A DNA stretch of 64,000 bases from Streptomyces cinerochromogenes (GTDB taxonomy: Bacteria; Actinomycetota; Actinomycetes; Streptomycetales; Streptomycetaceae). The notes under the pieces were generated by a model. That model had not been told where the DNA came from and did not search any database. It worked only from the letters and a program-made list of their open reading frames with translations. The position numbers were made by a program, and so were the translations under genes. Numbering within the stretch: position 1 is the stretch's first letter; each line of letters starts with the position of its first letter. The stretch covers positions 62,001 to 126,000 of the forward strand of contig NZ_BMRM01000006.1 in the NCBI RefSeq assembly GCF_014648635.1, written 5' to 3'. Of this stretch, positions 43,923 to 53,337 are shown in pieces.

Positions 43923-44618
43923 GTGACCCGCGCTTCCCTGAACAAGCAGCCGCACGAAGTCGCCTCGATGTTCGACGACGTCGCGGAACGGTACGACCTG
44001 ACGAACGACCTCCTCTCGCTCGGCCAGGACCGGCGCTGGCGCAAGGAGGTCGCGAAGGCGGTCGACGCGCGCCCCGCGCAGAAGGTCCTGGACCTCGCCG
44101 CCGGCACGGCCACATCCTCGCTGCCCTTCGCGCGGACCGGCGCGTACGTCGTCCCCTGCGACTTCTCCCTCGGGATGCTCCAGGTCGGCAAGAAGAGGCA
44201 CACCTGGCTGCCGTTCACCGCGGGCGACGCGACGAGGCTGCCCTTCAAGGACGACACCTTCGACGCGGTGACGATCTCCTTCGGGCTGCGCAACGTGCAG
44301 GACACGGACGCGGCGCTGCGCGAGATGTACCGGGTCACCCGGCCCGGCGGGCGCGTGGTGATCTGCGAGTTCTCCCACCCGACATGGGCGCCGTTCCGCA
44401 CCGTGTACACCGAGTACCTGATGCGGGCGCTGCCGCCGGTCGCGCGCGCGGTGTCCTCCAACCCGGACGCCTACGTCTACCTCGCCGAGTCCATCCGGGC
44501 CTGGCCCGACCAGGCCGCCCTCGCCGAACGGCTGCGCAAGGCGGGCTGGTCGAAGGTGGCCTGGCGCAACCTCACCGGCGGCGTGGTCGCGCTGCACCGG
44601 GGCTTCAAGCAGAGCTGA
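43923..44618 (+). CDS. menG: Demethylmenaquinone methyltransferase (UbiE/MenG)
   Basis: About 231 residues, GTG start. UbiE signatures: [28 protein letters not shown], motif [14 protein letters not shown] and the [25 protein letters not shown] block. It methylates demethylmenaquinone using SAM, the last ring modification. A PASTA gene converges on it with a 14-bp overlap. Confidence 0.95.
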   Translation: MTRASLNKQPHEVASMFDDVAERYDLTNDLLSLGQDRRWRKEVAKAVDARPAQKVLDLAAGTATSSLPFARTGAYVVPCDFSLGMLQVGKKRHTWLPFTAGDATRLPFKDDTFDAVTISFGLRNVQDTDAALREMYRVTRPGGRVVICEFSHPTWAPFRTVYTEYLMRALPPVARAVSSNPDAYVYLAESIRAWPDQAALAERLRKAGWSKVAWRNLTGGVVALHRGFKQS

Positions 44619-44955
44619 CGACGGCGTACGGGTCACCGCCCGGCTCGCCCAGTTCGCGTCTCATCCCGCCGGAGGGCGGCCGCGGGACGCGCGGTTCCCG
44701 CACGCCTCCGCCGCCCTCGCCCTCCCCGAAGTCGAACCACACGTACACCATCGAGTCCCGCGGCACCTCGGCGCCGGGCTGCGGGTACTGGCGTACGACG
44801 TGGTCGACGACGGCGAGGTGGAAGTCCGGGCGGTCCGGCGCGTGGAGGGACAGACCCCGCGCCCGGGCCGTTTCGCGCGCGTCCACGGCCATCAGACCGA
44901 CCAGACGCGGGACGCGCACTTCGGGTGTTTTGGGTGGTATGAGCACAGATGTCAC
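44605..44955 (-). CDS. PASTA-domain protein
   Basis: About 116 residues from GTG 44955 (44946 is also possible). One PASTA-like domain: [25 protein letters not shown] ... [30 protein letters not shown] domains bind muropeptides or beta-lactams when outside the cell, but no signal peptide or membrane helix is visible here, so this copy is probably cytoplasmic. The Gly-rich tail is variable. Confidence 0.72.
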   Translation of the reverse strand: MTSVLIPPKTPEVRVPRLVGLMAVDARETARARGLSLHAPDRPDFHLAVVDHVVRQYPQPGAEVPRDSMVYVWFDFGEGEGGGGVREPRVPRPPSGGMRRELGEPGGDPYAVVSSA

Positions 44956-45028
44956 CCCCAGCGATACAGGCAGGGTAACTCCCGCCCGGGCCGCCCGGAA
45001 GGCAACGGTGTCTTTCCGTAAGAGGCGA

Positions 45029-45619
45029 CTACTGTGCGTAGTTGTCGGTGTGGGGGTCGGCGAGGGTGTCCGCGGGGGTGGCGGCGGCGGTGAGGGGGGC
45101 GGCGGGATGGTCGGTGAGGGTGAGTCGGAAGCAGAGCACCGGCTCGTCGAGCGTGGGGTGGGTGTAGGTCTCCGCCTGCTCCATGCCGAGGCGCCGGGCC
45201 ACCGCCACGGACCGCTCGTTGCCCGCCCGGACCACCGCCACCACGCCCGGCACGCCCGCCGCACGCACCCGTGTGAGCGTCTCCCGGGCCGCCGCGGTGG
45301 CATACCCCTTGCCCCAGTACGCCCGACCGAGCCGCCAGCCGATCTCCGTCTCGCCGACCGGGCCCCAGTCCCGCGGCCAGGGCTGCGCCCCGGTGAAGCC
45401 GATGACCTCACCCGACTCGTCCAGCAGTGTCCACAGGCAGAAACCGTGCTCCGCGTCGTGCCGCCGCTGGCGCGCGGTGAGTTCCTCGTAGACCGACAGC
45501 TCCGCCGGTCTGCCGCCGTGGAACTCCATGACCTCCGGATCGGCGAAGACCCGGTGCCAGGCGACCGCGTCCTCGTGCGTGGGAACGCGCAGCCGTACCG
45601 TGGGGAGAGGTCGGTTCAC
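45029..45619 (-). CDS. GNAT-family N-acetyltransferase (RimJ/RimL-like)
   Basis: About 196 residues from the GTG at 45619, which has AAGGG upstream; a TTG at 45646 has no ribosome site. LRVPTHEDAVAWHRVFADPEVMEF, IGWRLGRAYWGKGYATAAARETL and SVAVARRLGMEQ are the RimJ/L type acetyl-CoA fold. Substrate unknown. Divergent from the reductase gene. Confidence 0.9.
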   Translation of the reverse strand: MNRPLPTVRLRVPTHEDAVAWHRVFADPEVMEFHGGRPAELSVYEELTARQRRHDAEHGFCLWTLLDESGEVIGFTGAQPWPRDWGPVGETEIGWRLGRAYWGKGYATAAARETLTRVRAAGVPGVVAVVRAGNERSVAVARRLGMEQAETYTHPTLDEPVLCFRLTLTDHPAAPLTAAATPADTLADPHTDNYAQ

Positions 45620-45717
45620 AGGGCAGCCCTTCAGCCGGTTGATCAATTCTGCTGAATAGACTGCCCATGTCCAGTGCCGGTCGGCACACAGATTTCAACC
45701 CTTGGGGAGATCCCGCC

Positions 45718-47010
45718 GTGACCGTCGTGACCGAGCCCCTCTCCGAGAACACCGCCGACGTGATCGTCGTGGGCGCGGGGCCGGCCGGCTCCACGACCGC
45801 GTACCACCTCGCCAAGGCCGGTCTCGACGTGCTGCTCCTGGAGAAGACCGAGTTCCCCCGCGAGAAGGTCTGCGGTGACGGCCTCACCCCGCGCGCGGTG
45901 AAGCAACTCGTCGCCATGGGCATCGACATCTCCGAGGAGGCCGGCTGGCTGCGCAACAAGGGCCTGCGCATCATCGGCGGCGGCGTCCGCCTCCAGCTCG
46001 ACTGGCCGGAACTCGCCTCCTACCCGAACTACGGCCTGGTCCGTAAGCGCGACGACTTCGACGAGCAGCTCGCCCGCAACGCCCAGAAGGCCGGCGCCCG
46101 CCTGTTCGAGCGCTGCAACGTCAGTGGCCCGGTCGTCGACGACCGCACCGGCCGCATCACCGGCGTCACCGCCAAGCTCGGCGAGGAGAAGCGCGAAGTC
46201 ACCTTCCACGCCCCGCTCGTCGTCGCCGCCGACGGCAACTCCACCCGCCTCTCCCTGGCGATGGGCCTGCACCGCCGCGAGGACCGCCCCATGGGCGTCG
46301 CGGTCCGCACCTACTTCGAGAGCCCCCGCCACGACGACGACTACCTGGAGTCCTGGCTGGAACTGTGGGACCGCCGAGGCGCCCAGGACCGCCTCCTCCC
46401 CGGCTACGGCTGGATCTTCGGCATGGGCGACGGCACGTCGAACGTGGGCCTCGGAGTGCTGAACACCTCCGCCTCCTTCAAGGAGCTGGACTGGCGCGAG
46501 GTCCTCAAGGCCTGGTGCGCCTCCATGCCGGAGGACTGGGGCTACACCCCCGAGAACATGACCGGCCCCATCCGCGGCGCCGCCCTGCCCATGGCCTTCA
46601 ACCGCCAGCCGCACTACACGCGCGGCCTGCTGCTCGTCGGTGATGCCGGCGGCCTGGTGAACCCCTTCAACGGCGAGGGCATCGCCTACGCCATGGAGTC
46701 CGGCCAGATCGCCGCCGACGTCATCGTGCAGGCCCACGCGCGCGCGACGCCCGCCCAGCGCGAGATCGCCCTCCAGCGCTACCCGCGCGTCCTCAAGGAC
46801 ACCTACGGCGGCTACTACACCCTCGGCCGCGCCTTCGTGAAGCTCATCGGCAACCCGAAGGTCATGCAGATCGCCGCCCAGCGCGGTCTGACCCACCCGA
46901 TGCTGATGAAGTTCACCCTCAAACTCCTCGCGAACCTCACCGACCCCACGGGCGGCGACGCGATGGACCGCATCATCAACGGCCTGAGCAAGGTGGCGCC
47001 GAAGGCGTGA
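45718..47010 (+). CDS. Geranylgeranyl-reductase-family FAD oxidoreductase, MenJ candidate
   Basis: About 430 residues from the GTG at 45718 (GGGAG eight bases upstream). An ATG at 45667 would add 17 residues but lies only four bases after a TAGACT -10 box. FAD-binding VIVVGAGPAGSTTAYHLAKAGLDVLLLEK, the PREKVCGDGLTPRAV motif and LLLVGDAGGLVNPFNGEGIAYAMESG are typical of GGR/MenJ enzymes. In mycobacteria MenJ reduces one double bond of the menaquinone side chain, and the gene is close to menG, as here. Streptomyces menaquinones are partly saturated, so this role is likely but unproven. Confidence 0.92.
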   Translation: MTVVTEPLSENTADVIVVGAGPAGSTTAYHLAKAGLDVLLLEKTEFPREKVCGDGLTPRAVKQLVAMGIDISEEAGWLRNKGLRIIGGGVRLQLDWPELASYPNYGLVRKRDDFDEQLARNAQKAGARLFERCNVSGPVVDDRTGRITGVTAKLGEEKREVTFHAPLVVAADGNSTRLSLAMGLHRREDRPMGVAVRTYFESPRHDDDYLESWLELWDRRGAQDRLLPGYGWIFGMGDGTSNVGLGVLNTSASFKELDWREVLKAWCASMPEDWGYTPENMTGPIRGAALPMAFNRQPHYTRGLLLVGDAGGLVNPFNGEGIAYAMESGQIAADVIVQAHARATPAQREIALQRYPRVLKDTYGGYYTLGRAFVKLIGNPKVMQIAAQRGLTHPMLMKFTLKLLANLTDPTGGDAMDRIINGLSKVAPKA

Positions 47011-47634
47011 CTAGGCGCTGAGAGCCGCGGCGTTGGCGGTCCGGCGGGCGTACACCTCGTCCCGCCGGTCCGCCATCTGCCGCAAGGCGTCCTTTTTCTC
47101 CCGCTTCGGGAGCCGGTCGAGATAGATCTGCCCGGCGGTGTGGTCGGTCTCGTGGGCGAGGCAGCGGGCGAAGTAGCCGGTGCCCTCGATGACGACCGGG
47201 CGGCCGTCCCTGTCCTGACCGCGGACGATGGCCCGGTCCGGCCGAGGTACGGCCAGCACGGCCCCCGGTACCGACAGGCAGCCCTCGCCCTCGTCCAGCA
47301 GCCGTCGTCCCTTCGTGGGCGTTTCCAGCACGGGATTGACGATGTGTCCGACATGCCGGACTCCGTCGTCGTCGGGGCAGTCGTACACGAAAAGGCGCAG
47401 ATCGACCCCTACCTGATTCGCCGCCAGCCCCGCGCCCTCGGCGACGTACATGGTGCGGAACATGTCGTCGATGAGCGCGGCGAGGTCGGGTCCGAACTCC
47501 GTGACGTCCCGGCACGGCCTGTGCAGCACCTCCTCACCGACCTCGGTGATGCGGCGCACCGCACCCCGCCCGGCCTCGGGGGCGTACCGCGGGTAGTGGC
47601 CGACGGGGCTTCCCTGTACGAACACGCGTGGCAT
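47011..47634 (-). CDS. def: Peptide deformylase
   Basis: About 207 residues. All three PDF motifs are present: [16 protein letters not shown] (Cys119 as metal ligand) and HETDH (161-165). It removes the formyl group from nascent proteins. Streptomyces carry several copies, and this one has a roughly 25-residue N-terminal extension. Converges with the reductase gene (stop to stop, 0 bp). Confidence 0.95.
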   Translation of the reverse strand: MPRVFVQGSPVGHYPRYAPEAGRGAVRRITEVGEEVLHRPCRDVTEFGPDLAALIDDMFRTMYVAEGAGLAANQVGVDLRLFVYDCPDDDGVRHVGHIVNPVLETPTKGRRLLDEGEGCLSVPGAVLAVPRPDRAIVRGQDRDGRPVVIEGTGYFARCLAHETDHTAGQIYLDRLPKREKKDALRQMADRRDEVYARRTANAAALSA

Positions 47635-47783
47635 CGCGTGGACTCCTTCGCTCGTGACCGGACCACCGGACGGTGGCCCGAGCCGAGCATGCCAGGGAGG
47701 CCGACGGACGCGCGGGGGAAGTCGTGAGGCTCGGTCAGGGAAGCCGGCGGACGCGTCGGGGAGGCCGCGGGGCGTGTCGGGGT

Positions 47784-47829
47784 ACGCGCAAGGGCCGCTG
47801 CCCCCGAGCGGCTGCGGCCCTGTGCGCGT
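47784..47829 (-). terminator. Long hairpin downstream of the NlpC/P60 gene
   Basis: ACGCGCA-AGGGCCGC pairs with GCGGCCC-TG-TGCGCGT (one-nt bulge) around a loop that itself contains GCCGCT/AGCGGC. It begins 19 bp past the NlpC stop on the minus strand. No U tract. Confidence 0.7.
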
Positions 47830-47847
47830 GAGAGGCGCGGAGTGTGC

Positions 47848-48672
47848 TCAGAGCACCCGTACGGCGCCGGTGGGCGGGTCGTACGACAGCGGGCGCTCCA
47901 CGACGCCGGTGGAGGGGTTCTGGGCGCCCACGAACATGCCGTCGCCGACGTACACCGCGACGTGGTACGCGCTGCCCGCGCTGCCCCAGTACAGGATGTC
48001 GCCCGGCTGAAGGTTGCTCAGCGAGACCTGGGTGCCGGCGGTCGACTGGTCCTGGGAGACGCGCGGCAGGCTGATGCCGACCTGCTTGAAGGCGGTCTGC
48101 ACCAGGCCGGAGCAGTCGTAGGCGGACGGGCCGGTGGCACCGGAGACGTACGCCTTGCCGACCTGGGCCTTGACGAAGCTGATGACGGCCGCGGCCGAGC
48201 CGGTGGCCGTGGACGTGCTGGTGGAGGTGGAGGTGGAGGTGCCGGCCTCGGTGCCCGCCGTGGTGGAGAGCGTGGTCCGCTCCGCGGTGCGGGAGGCACG
48301 GGCGGCCTCCTTGCGGGCGGCCTCCTCGGCCCTCTTCTTGGCCTGGGCCGCCTTCTTCTTGGCCTCGGCGAGGTCCGCCTTCGCCTGCTTCGCGGCCTTG
48401 GCGGCAGCCGCGTCACGCTCGGCCTGCAGCTGGTAGTTCGCGGCGGCCTGCTCGGTCGCGTCCGCGGTCTGGGCAGCCTGAGCGGCCAGGTCGGCCGTCA
48501 GGGTGGGCAGTTCGAGGGTCTGCGTCACCGGCTCGGCAGCGTTCGCCGAGCCGGACGCACCGGCGACTGCCAGGGTGCCGAGGACGCCACCGGCGACACC
48601 GGCCCGCACGGCGAGGGTCGACGCGCTGCGGCGGGGCTTCCGGTGGCTGCGTATGTGAGCGGTGTGGGACAT
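47848..48672 (-). CDS. Secreted NlpC/P60 cell-wall peptidase
   Basis: About 274 residues. Sec signal peptide ending GSANA-AEP, a coiled-coil region rich in Ala/Lys/Glu (about 55-120), a Ser/Thr spacer, and an NlpC/P60 domain with catalytic Cys187 (YDCSGLVQTAF), His in AYHVAVYVGDGMF and the STGVVERPL region. It cuts peptide cross-links of peptidoglycan. The start is uncertain (an upstream ATG at 48702 would add ten residues); neither has a clear ribosome site. Confidence 0.9.
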   Translation of the reverse strand: MSHTAHIRSHRKPRRSASTLAVRAGVAGGVLGTLAVAGASGSANAAEPVTQTLELPTLTADLAAQAAQTADATEQAAANYQLQAERDAAAAKAAKQAKADLAEAKKKAAQAKKRAEEAARKEAARASRTAERTTLSTTAGTEAGTSTSTSTSTSTATGSAAAVISFVKAQVGKAYVSGATGPSAYDCSGLVQTAFKQVGISLPRVSQDQSTAGTQVSLSNLQPGDILYWGSAGSAYHVAVYVGDGMFVGAQNPSTGVVERPLSYDPPTGAVRVL

Positions 48673-48801
48673 GGGAACAACCGGTACCAGGGGCTCCTTC
48701 ATATCTTCAAGAAACGTGTCCTGCGCCACAGTTGCTCAATCGAGACCCGAAATCCCCCGCGCGTCACTCTTTATTGACGCCGTAACGGACATTGCGGACG
48801 C

Positions 48802-48825
48802 CCGTGATCAAGCCCTTGATCACGG
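48802..48825. promoter_or_regulatory. 24-bp perfect palindrome upstream of the NlpC/P60 gene
   Basis: CCGTGATCAAG-CC-CTTGATCACGG, 11-bp arms with 2-bp spacer, 130 bp before the NlpC/P60 start. Too symmetrical to be chance and lacking a T tract; likely an operator for a dimeric protein. Confidence 0.6.
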
Positions 48826-48969
48826 TCTTTGATCATTACGTCCGAATTGCCCGCCGCCTACCACTGCTTGCGGTCGTTGGCCAAGCCCGGTTCTCAGAGG
48901 TCTCTCATCAATGTGGCGGAGGTCACGGAACGGCCGCCGTGACTGCGGCGTCCCGCGCGTGCGGCGGCT

Positions 48970-48985
48970 CGTGAACGCGTGCACG
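48970..48985. promoter_or_regulatory. Rex-like site (weak)
   Basis: CGTGAACGCGTGCACG matches 13 of 16 positions of TGTGAACGCGTTCACA and is nearly palindromic. Confidence 0.35.
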
Positions 48986-49028
48986 TGCCCGCACCCCGTC
49001 CACACCCCGCCCCGCCCTCCCTCTGATG

Positions 49029-49044
49029 TGTGAACGCGTCCCAC
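49029..49044. promoter_or_regulatory. Rex-like half site (weak)
   Basis: TGTGAACGCGTCCCAC carries a perfect left half of the Rex site; the right half is poor (12 of 16 overall). Confidence 0.3.
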
Positions 49045-49292
49045 TACCAGGCCTCGTAGTCCAGCGCCAATTTGCACGCAACGGAAGTCTCTTGATATTG
49101 AGACGCCCGCTCCGGCCTGCGATGACGTGCAGGATTGTCACTTATGGTGATCAACTGAACGCTTCGCGTATGAAGATCACTCATCATCCGACTTCATGAT
49201 CCTTCGTCAGGTGGTGGAGATCACAAAGCTTGTGCAATACCCCGTGTCGCAGATCACAGAGCGGCGGGCATAAGATGCGAGGCAGTTGGGCT

Positions 49293-49308
49293 TGTGACCT
49301 GCTTCACA
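49293..49308. promoter_or_regulatory. Rex operator upstream of nuoA
   Basis: TGTGA-CCTGCT-TCACA has perfect outer arms of the Streptomyces Rex site (TGTGAAC-N-GTTCACA type). It lies about 10-25 bp after the expected start of transcription from the TAAGAT box at 49271. nuo is, as I recall, an established Rex target in S. coelicolor. Rex releases DNA when NADH is high. Confidence 0.72.
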
Positions 49309-49416
49309 TGTTCTCGATCTTCGCCCGGGACGAGCGGGGTGCGAGGGGCCGGTGAGGCAGGAGTGAGCCCAGTGCAACCGCCAGCAGTCAGCGCCGACTG
49401 AGAGGAGCGAGGAGCG

Positions 49417-49776
49417 GTGAACGCGTATGCGCCCATCCTCGTACTGGGAGCCCTCGGGGCAGGCTTTGCGATCTTCTCCGTGGTCATGGCCACGCTGATC
49501 GGTCCGAAGCGGTACAACCGCGCCAAGCTCGAAGCCTACGAGTGCGGCATCGAGCCGACACCCACGCCGGCGGGCGGCGGGCGCTTCCCCATCAAGTACT
49601 ACCTGACGGCGATGCTCTTCATCGTCTTCGACATCGAGATCGTCTTCCTCTACCCCTGGGCCGTCAGCTTCGACGCCCTGGGGATTTTCGGGCTCGTGGA
49701 GATGCTGCTCTTCGTGCTCACCGTCTTCGTCGCGTACGCGTACGTATGGCGGCGCGGCGGCCTGGAATGGGACTGA
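49417..49776 (+). CDS. nuoA: NADH-quinone oxidoreductase subunit A
   Basis: 119 residues, three membrane helices. GPKRYNRAKLEAYECGIEP and FPIKYYLTAMLFIVFDIEIVFLYPW are the conserved NuoA loop and second helix. GTG start with a GAGGAG site. First gene of the 14-gene complex I operon; NuoA closes the quinone channel with NuoH, NuoJ and NuoK. Confidence 0.97.
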   Translation: MNAYAPILVLGALGAGFAIFSVVMATLIGPKRYNRAKLEAYECGIEPTPTPAGGGRFPIKYYLTAMLFIVFDIEIVFLYPWAVSFDALGIFGLVEMLLFVLTVFVAYAYVWRRGGLEWD

Positions 49777-49791
49777 GGGGCCTTTAACGAC

Positions 49792-50346
49792 ATGGGACTC
49801 GAAGAAAAGCTGCCGAGCGGCTTCCTGCTCACCACCGTCGAGCAGGCCGCGGGCTGGGTGCGCAAGGCGTCCGTCTTCCCGGCCACCTTCGGCCTCGCCT
49901 GCTGCGCCATCGAGATGATGACCACCGGCGCCGGGCGCTACGACCTCGCCCGCTTCGGCATGGAGGTCTTCCGCGGCTCGCCGCGCCAGGCGGACCTGAT
50001 GATCGTCGCCGGCCGGGTCAGCCAGAAGATGGCGCCCGTCCTGAGGCAGGTCTACGACCAGATGCCCAACCCCAAGTGGGTGATCTCCATGGGCGTCTGC
50101 GCCTCCTCCGGCGGCATGTTCAACAACTACGCGATCGTCCAGGGCGTCGACCACATCGTGCCGGTCGACATCTACCTGCCCGGCTGCCCGCCGCGCCCCG
50201 AGATGCTGATGGACGCGATCCTCAAGCTCCACCAGAAGATCCAGTCCTCCAAGCTCGGCGTGAACGCCGAGGAAGCGGCCCGCGAGGCGGAGGAGGCGGC
50301 GCTCAAGGCCCTGCCCACGATCGAGATGAAGGGGCTGCTGAGGTGA
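49792..50346 (+). CDS. nuoB: NADH-quinone oxidoreductase subunit B
   Basis: 184 residues, carries the last cluster N2 next to the quinone. Ligands: the CC pair in [12 protein letters not shown] in [11 protein letters not shown] and C in [11 protein letters not shown] charged C-terminal tail rich in Glu/Ala is typical of actinomycetes. It overlaps nuoC by 4 bp. Confidence 0.97.
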   Translation: MGLEEKLPSGFLLTTVEQAAGWVRKASVFPATFGLACCAIEMMTTGAGRYDLARFGMEVFRGSPRQADLMIVAGRVSQKMAPVLRQVYDQMPNPKWVISMGVCASSGGMFNNYAIVQGVDHIVPVDIYLPGCPPRPEMLMDAILKLHQKIQSSKLGVNAEEAAREAEEAALKALPTIEMKGLLR

Positions 50347-51155
50347 GCGACGCGAACGGCACCGGCGCGGGCGGAGTCAACGGCTCCGCGAAGGGGGCGA
50401 ACGGGACCCCGGACGGAGCGAACGGGTCCGCGAACGGGGTGAACCCCGAGAAGGACCTCTCCGCCTCCAACCTCCCCGGCCAGCGCGGCCAGGGCGGCGA
50501 GGAGATCCGCGTCCAGCGCGGCATGTTCGGCGCCAACAACGGAGGGGACACCTCCGGCTACGGCGGCCTGGTCCGCTCGGTCCGACTCCCGGGACCGGCG
50601 GTCCGCCCTTACGGCGGCTGGTTCGACGAGGTCGCCGACGAACTGGAGGGCGCCCTGGAGGAACAGGGCCTCCTGCCCGAGAACGCCATCGAGAAGACGG
50701 TCGTCGACCGCGGCGAGCTGACCTTCCACATCGAACGCGAGCACCTGCTCCACGTCGCCCGCACCCTGCGCGACGACCCGGCCCTGCGCTTCGAGCTGTG
50801 CACCGGCGTCAGCGGCGTCCACTACCCGAACGACAAGGGCCGCGAGCTGCACGCCGTCTACCACCTGCGCTCGATCACCCACAACCGGCTGATCCGCCTC
50901 GAAGTCAGCGCCCCCGACAGCGACCCCCGCGTCCCGTCGCTGGTCTCCGTCTACCCGACCAACGACTGGCACGAGCGCGAGACCTACGACTTCTTCGGAA
51001 TCGTCTTCGACGGTCACCCGGCCCTGACGCGGATCATGATGCCGGACGACTGGCAGGGCCACCCGCAGCGCAAGGACTACCCCCTCGGCGGCATCCCCGT
51101 CGAGTACAAGGGCGCCCAGATCCCGGCTCCGGACCAGCGGAGGTCGTACTCGTGA
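50343..51155 (+). CDS. nuoC: NADH-quinone oxidoreductase subunit C
   Basis: About 270 residues from the GTG in the nuoB stop. The first 50 residues are a low-complexity Gly/Asn/Ala stretch with repeated ANG/GANG units, which is not part of the fold. The 30-kDa subunit motif is HEREAYDFFGI-like [17 protein letters not shown]. Hydrophilic arm subunit next to NuoD. Confidence 0.95.
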   Translation: MSDANGTGAGGVNGSAKGANGTPDGANGSANGVNPEKDLSASNLPGQRGQGGEEIRVQRGMFGANNGGDTSGYGGLVRSVRLPGPAVRPYGGWFDEVADELEGALEEQGLLPENAIEKTVVDRGELTFHIEREHLLHVARTLRDDPALRFELCTGVSGVHYPNDKGRELHAVYHLRSITHNRLIRLEVSAPDSDPRVPSLVSVYPTNDWHERETYDFFGIVFDGHPALTRIMMPDDWQGHPQRKDYPLGGIPVEYKGAQIPAPDQRRSYS

Positions 51156-52474
51156 GCACTTCCCAGGCATCCCCTCGCGAGACCACCGAGGGCACCGTAT
51201 ATACGGTCACCGGCGGCGACTGGGACGAGGTCGTCCAGTCCGCGGCCCGCGCCGACGACGAACGCATCGTCGTCAACATGGGTCCCCAGCACCCGTCCAC
51301 CCACGGAGTGCTCCGCCTGATCCTGGAGATCGAGGGCGAGACGGTCACCGAGGCCCGCTGCGGCATCGGCTACCTCCACACCGGCATCGAGAAGAACCTC
51401 GAATTCCGCACGTGGACGCAGGGCACCACCTTCGTCACGCGCATGGACTACCTGACGTCCTTCTTCAACGAGACCGCCTACTGCCTCGCCGTCGAGAAGC
51501 TCCTCGGCATCGAGGACCAGATCACCGAGCGCGCCAAGATCATCCGGGTGCTCCTGATGGAGCTGAACCGGATGTCCTCCCACCTGGTGTGCATCGCCAC
51601 CGGCGGCATGGAGCTGGGCGCCACCACGATCATGATCTACGGATTCCGTGATCGTGAAATGATTCTCGACCTCTACGAGCTGATCACGGGCCTGCGCATG
51701 AACCACGCGTACATCCGGCCCGGCGGACTCGCCCAGGACCTGCCGCCCGGCGCGGTGGACCAGATCCGCGAGTTCGTGAAGAAGATGAAGAAGAACCTCC
51801 CGGAGTACGACAAGCTCGCCACCGGGAACCCCATCTTCAAGGCCCGCATGCAGAACATCGGCTACCTGGACCTGGCCGGCTGCATGGCGCTCGGCGCGAC
51901 CGGCCCGATCCTGCGCTCCACGGGCCTGCCGCACGACCTGCGCAAGGCCCAGCCGTACTGCGACTACGAGACGTACGACTTCGACGTCCCGACCGCCGAC
52001 ACCTGCGACGCCTACGGCCGCTTCCTCGTCCGCCTGGAGGAGATGCGCCAGTCGCTCCGGATCATCGAGCAGTGCCTGGACCGGCTCCAGCCCGGCCCGG
52101 TCATGGTCGCCGACAAGAAGATCGCCTGGCCCGCCCAGCTCGCCCTGGGACCGGACGGACTCGGCAACTCCCTCGACCACATCAAGAAGATCATGGGCAC
52201 CTCCATGGAGGCCCTGATCCACCACTTCAAGCTGGTCACCGAGGGCTTCCGCGTCCCGCCGGGACAGGCGTACGCGGCCGTCGAATCACCCAAGGGCGAA
52301 CTCGGGGTGCACGCCGTCTCCGACGGCGGCACCCGTCCCTACCGGGTCCACTTCCGCGACCCGTCCTTCACCAACCTGCAGGCCATGGCGGCGATGTGCG
52401 AGGGCGGCCAGGTCGCCGACGTCATCGTCGCCGTCGCGTCCATCGACCCCGTGATGGGAGGCGTCGACCGGTGA
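51152..52474 (+). CDS. nuoD: NADH-quinone oxidoreductase subunit D
   Basis: About 440 residues, GTG start (GGAGG). The quinone-binding [36 protein letters not shown] and PSFTNLQAM motifs are intact. Forms the quinone pocket with NuoB. Confidence 0.97.
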   Translation: MSTSQASPRETTEGTVYTVTGGDWDEVVQSAARADDERIVVNMGPQHPSTHGVLRLILEIEGETVTEARCGIGYLHTGIEKNLEFRTWTQGTTFVTRMDYLTSFFNETAYCLAVEKLLGIEDQITERAKIIRVLLMELNRMSSHLVCIATGGMELGATTIMIYGFRDREMILDLYELITGLRMNHAYIRPGGLAQDLPPGAVDQIREFVKKMKKNLPEYDKLATGNPIFKARMQNIGYLDLAGCMALGATGPILRSTGLPHDLRKAQPYCDYETYDFDVPTADTCDAYGRFLVRLEEMRQSLRIIEQCLDRLQPGPVMVADKKIAWPAQLALGPDGLGNSLDHIKKIMGTSMEALIHHFKLVTEGFRVPPGQAYAAVESPKGELGVHAVSDGGTRPYRVHFRDPSFTNLQAMAAMCEGGQVADVIVAVASIDPVMGGVDR

Positions 52475-53337
52475 CCACCTCTTCTTCCGAGCGGGGCGTC
52501 AGCCTGGGCATGCCCGAACTGCCCGCACCCGCCTACCCGGACGAGGTCCGGGCCCGGCTGGAGGCGGACGCGCGCGAAGTGATCGCGCGCTACCCCGACT
52601 CCCGGTCCGCCCTGCTGCCGCTGCTCCACCTCGTGCAGTCCGAGGAGGGCCATGTCACGCGCACCGGGATGCGGTTCTGCGCGGACATGCTGGGCCTGAC
52701 CACGGCCGAGGTCACCGCCGTCGCCACCTTCTACACCATGTACCGGCGCCGGCCCTCCGGCGACTACCAGGTGGGCGTGTGCACCAACACGCTGTGCGCG
52801 GTGATGGGCGGCGACGCGATCTTCGAGACCCTCCAGGAACACCTGGGCGTCGGCAACGGCGAGACCACCGACGACGGCAAGGTCACCCTGGAGCACATCG
52901 AGTGCAACGCGGCCTGCGACTACGCGCCGGTCGTGATGGTCAACTGGGAGTTCTTCGACAACCAGACCCCGGCGACCGCCAAGCGCCTGGTCGACGACCT
53001 GCGCGCCGGACGGCCCGTCCAGCCCACGCGCGGGGCGCGGCTGTGCACCTTCAAGGAGACCGCGCGGATTCTGGCCGGCTTCCCCGACGAGCGGCCCGGG
53101 GCCGTCGAGGAGGGCGGCAGTGCGGGACCCGCGTCGCTGGTGGGCCTTCGCCTGGCAAGGGGAGAGACCGCACCCGCGCGCGTGGTCCATCCGCGCGGAG
53201 GTCCGCACGAGGAGCCGCAGGACAGGGTGCACGAGCCGTCACCGGCCGAGCACCTCAGCTCCCACGACGCGCCGCTGGACACATCGGCCTCCGATCCCTC
53301 GCACCCCGCGGGGCCTACCGCAGAGGAGGGGGAGTGA
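52471..53337 (+). CDS. nuoE: NADH-quinone oxidoreductase subunit E with long tail
   Basis: About 288 residues; the 24-kDa fold takes about 205. Four cysteines of the 2Fe-2S cluster: two in VCTNTLC and two in ECNAACDY. The remaining 80 or so residues are hydrophilic, rich in Pro/His/Glu/Ser and apparently disordered. The GTG overlaps nuoD, and the stop overlaps the nuoF start. Confidence 0.95.
   Translation: MTTSSSERGVSLGMPELPAPAYPDEVRARLEADAREVIARYPDSRSALLPLLHLVQSEEGHVTRTGMRFCADMLGLTTAEVTAVATFYTMYRRRPSGDYQVGVCTNTLCAVMGGDAIFETLQEHLGVGNGETTDDGKVTLEHIECNAACDYAPVVMVNWEFFDNQTPATAKRLVDDLRAGRPVQPTRGARLCTFKETARILAGFPDERPGAVEEGGSAGPASLVGLRLARGETAPARVVHPRGGPHEEPQDRVHEPSPAEHLSSHDAPLDTSASDPSHPAGPTAEEGE

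Larger units (their letters stand above)
48673..49416. other. Long divergent control region between NlpC/P60 and nuoA
   Basis: No gene seen. The stretch is noticeably less GC-rich than the rest of the window. It holds a 24-bp palindrome (48802-48825), six copies of GTGATC/GATCAC, two Rex-like sequences (48970 and 49029), a CACAA-AGC-TTGTG inverted repeat (49222-49234), a TAAGAT -10 candidate for nuo (49271-49276) and a Rex operator (49293-49308). I looked for a ydaO-type riboswitch ahead of the NlpC gene and did not recognise one. Confidence 0.75.

Noticed and set aside
48673..49000. ydaO-type (c-di-AMP) riboswitch ahead of the NlpC/P60 gene
   Set aside because: I could not find the conserved core segments; the palindrome does not fit that fold.
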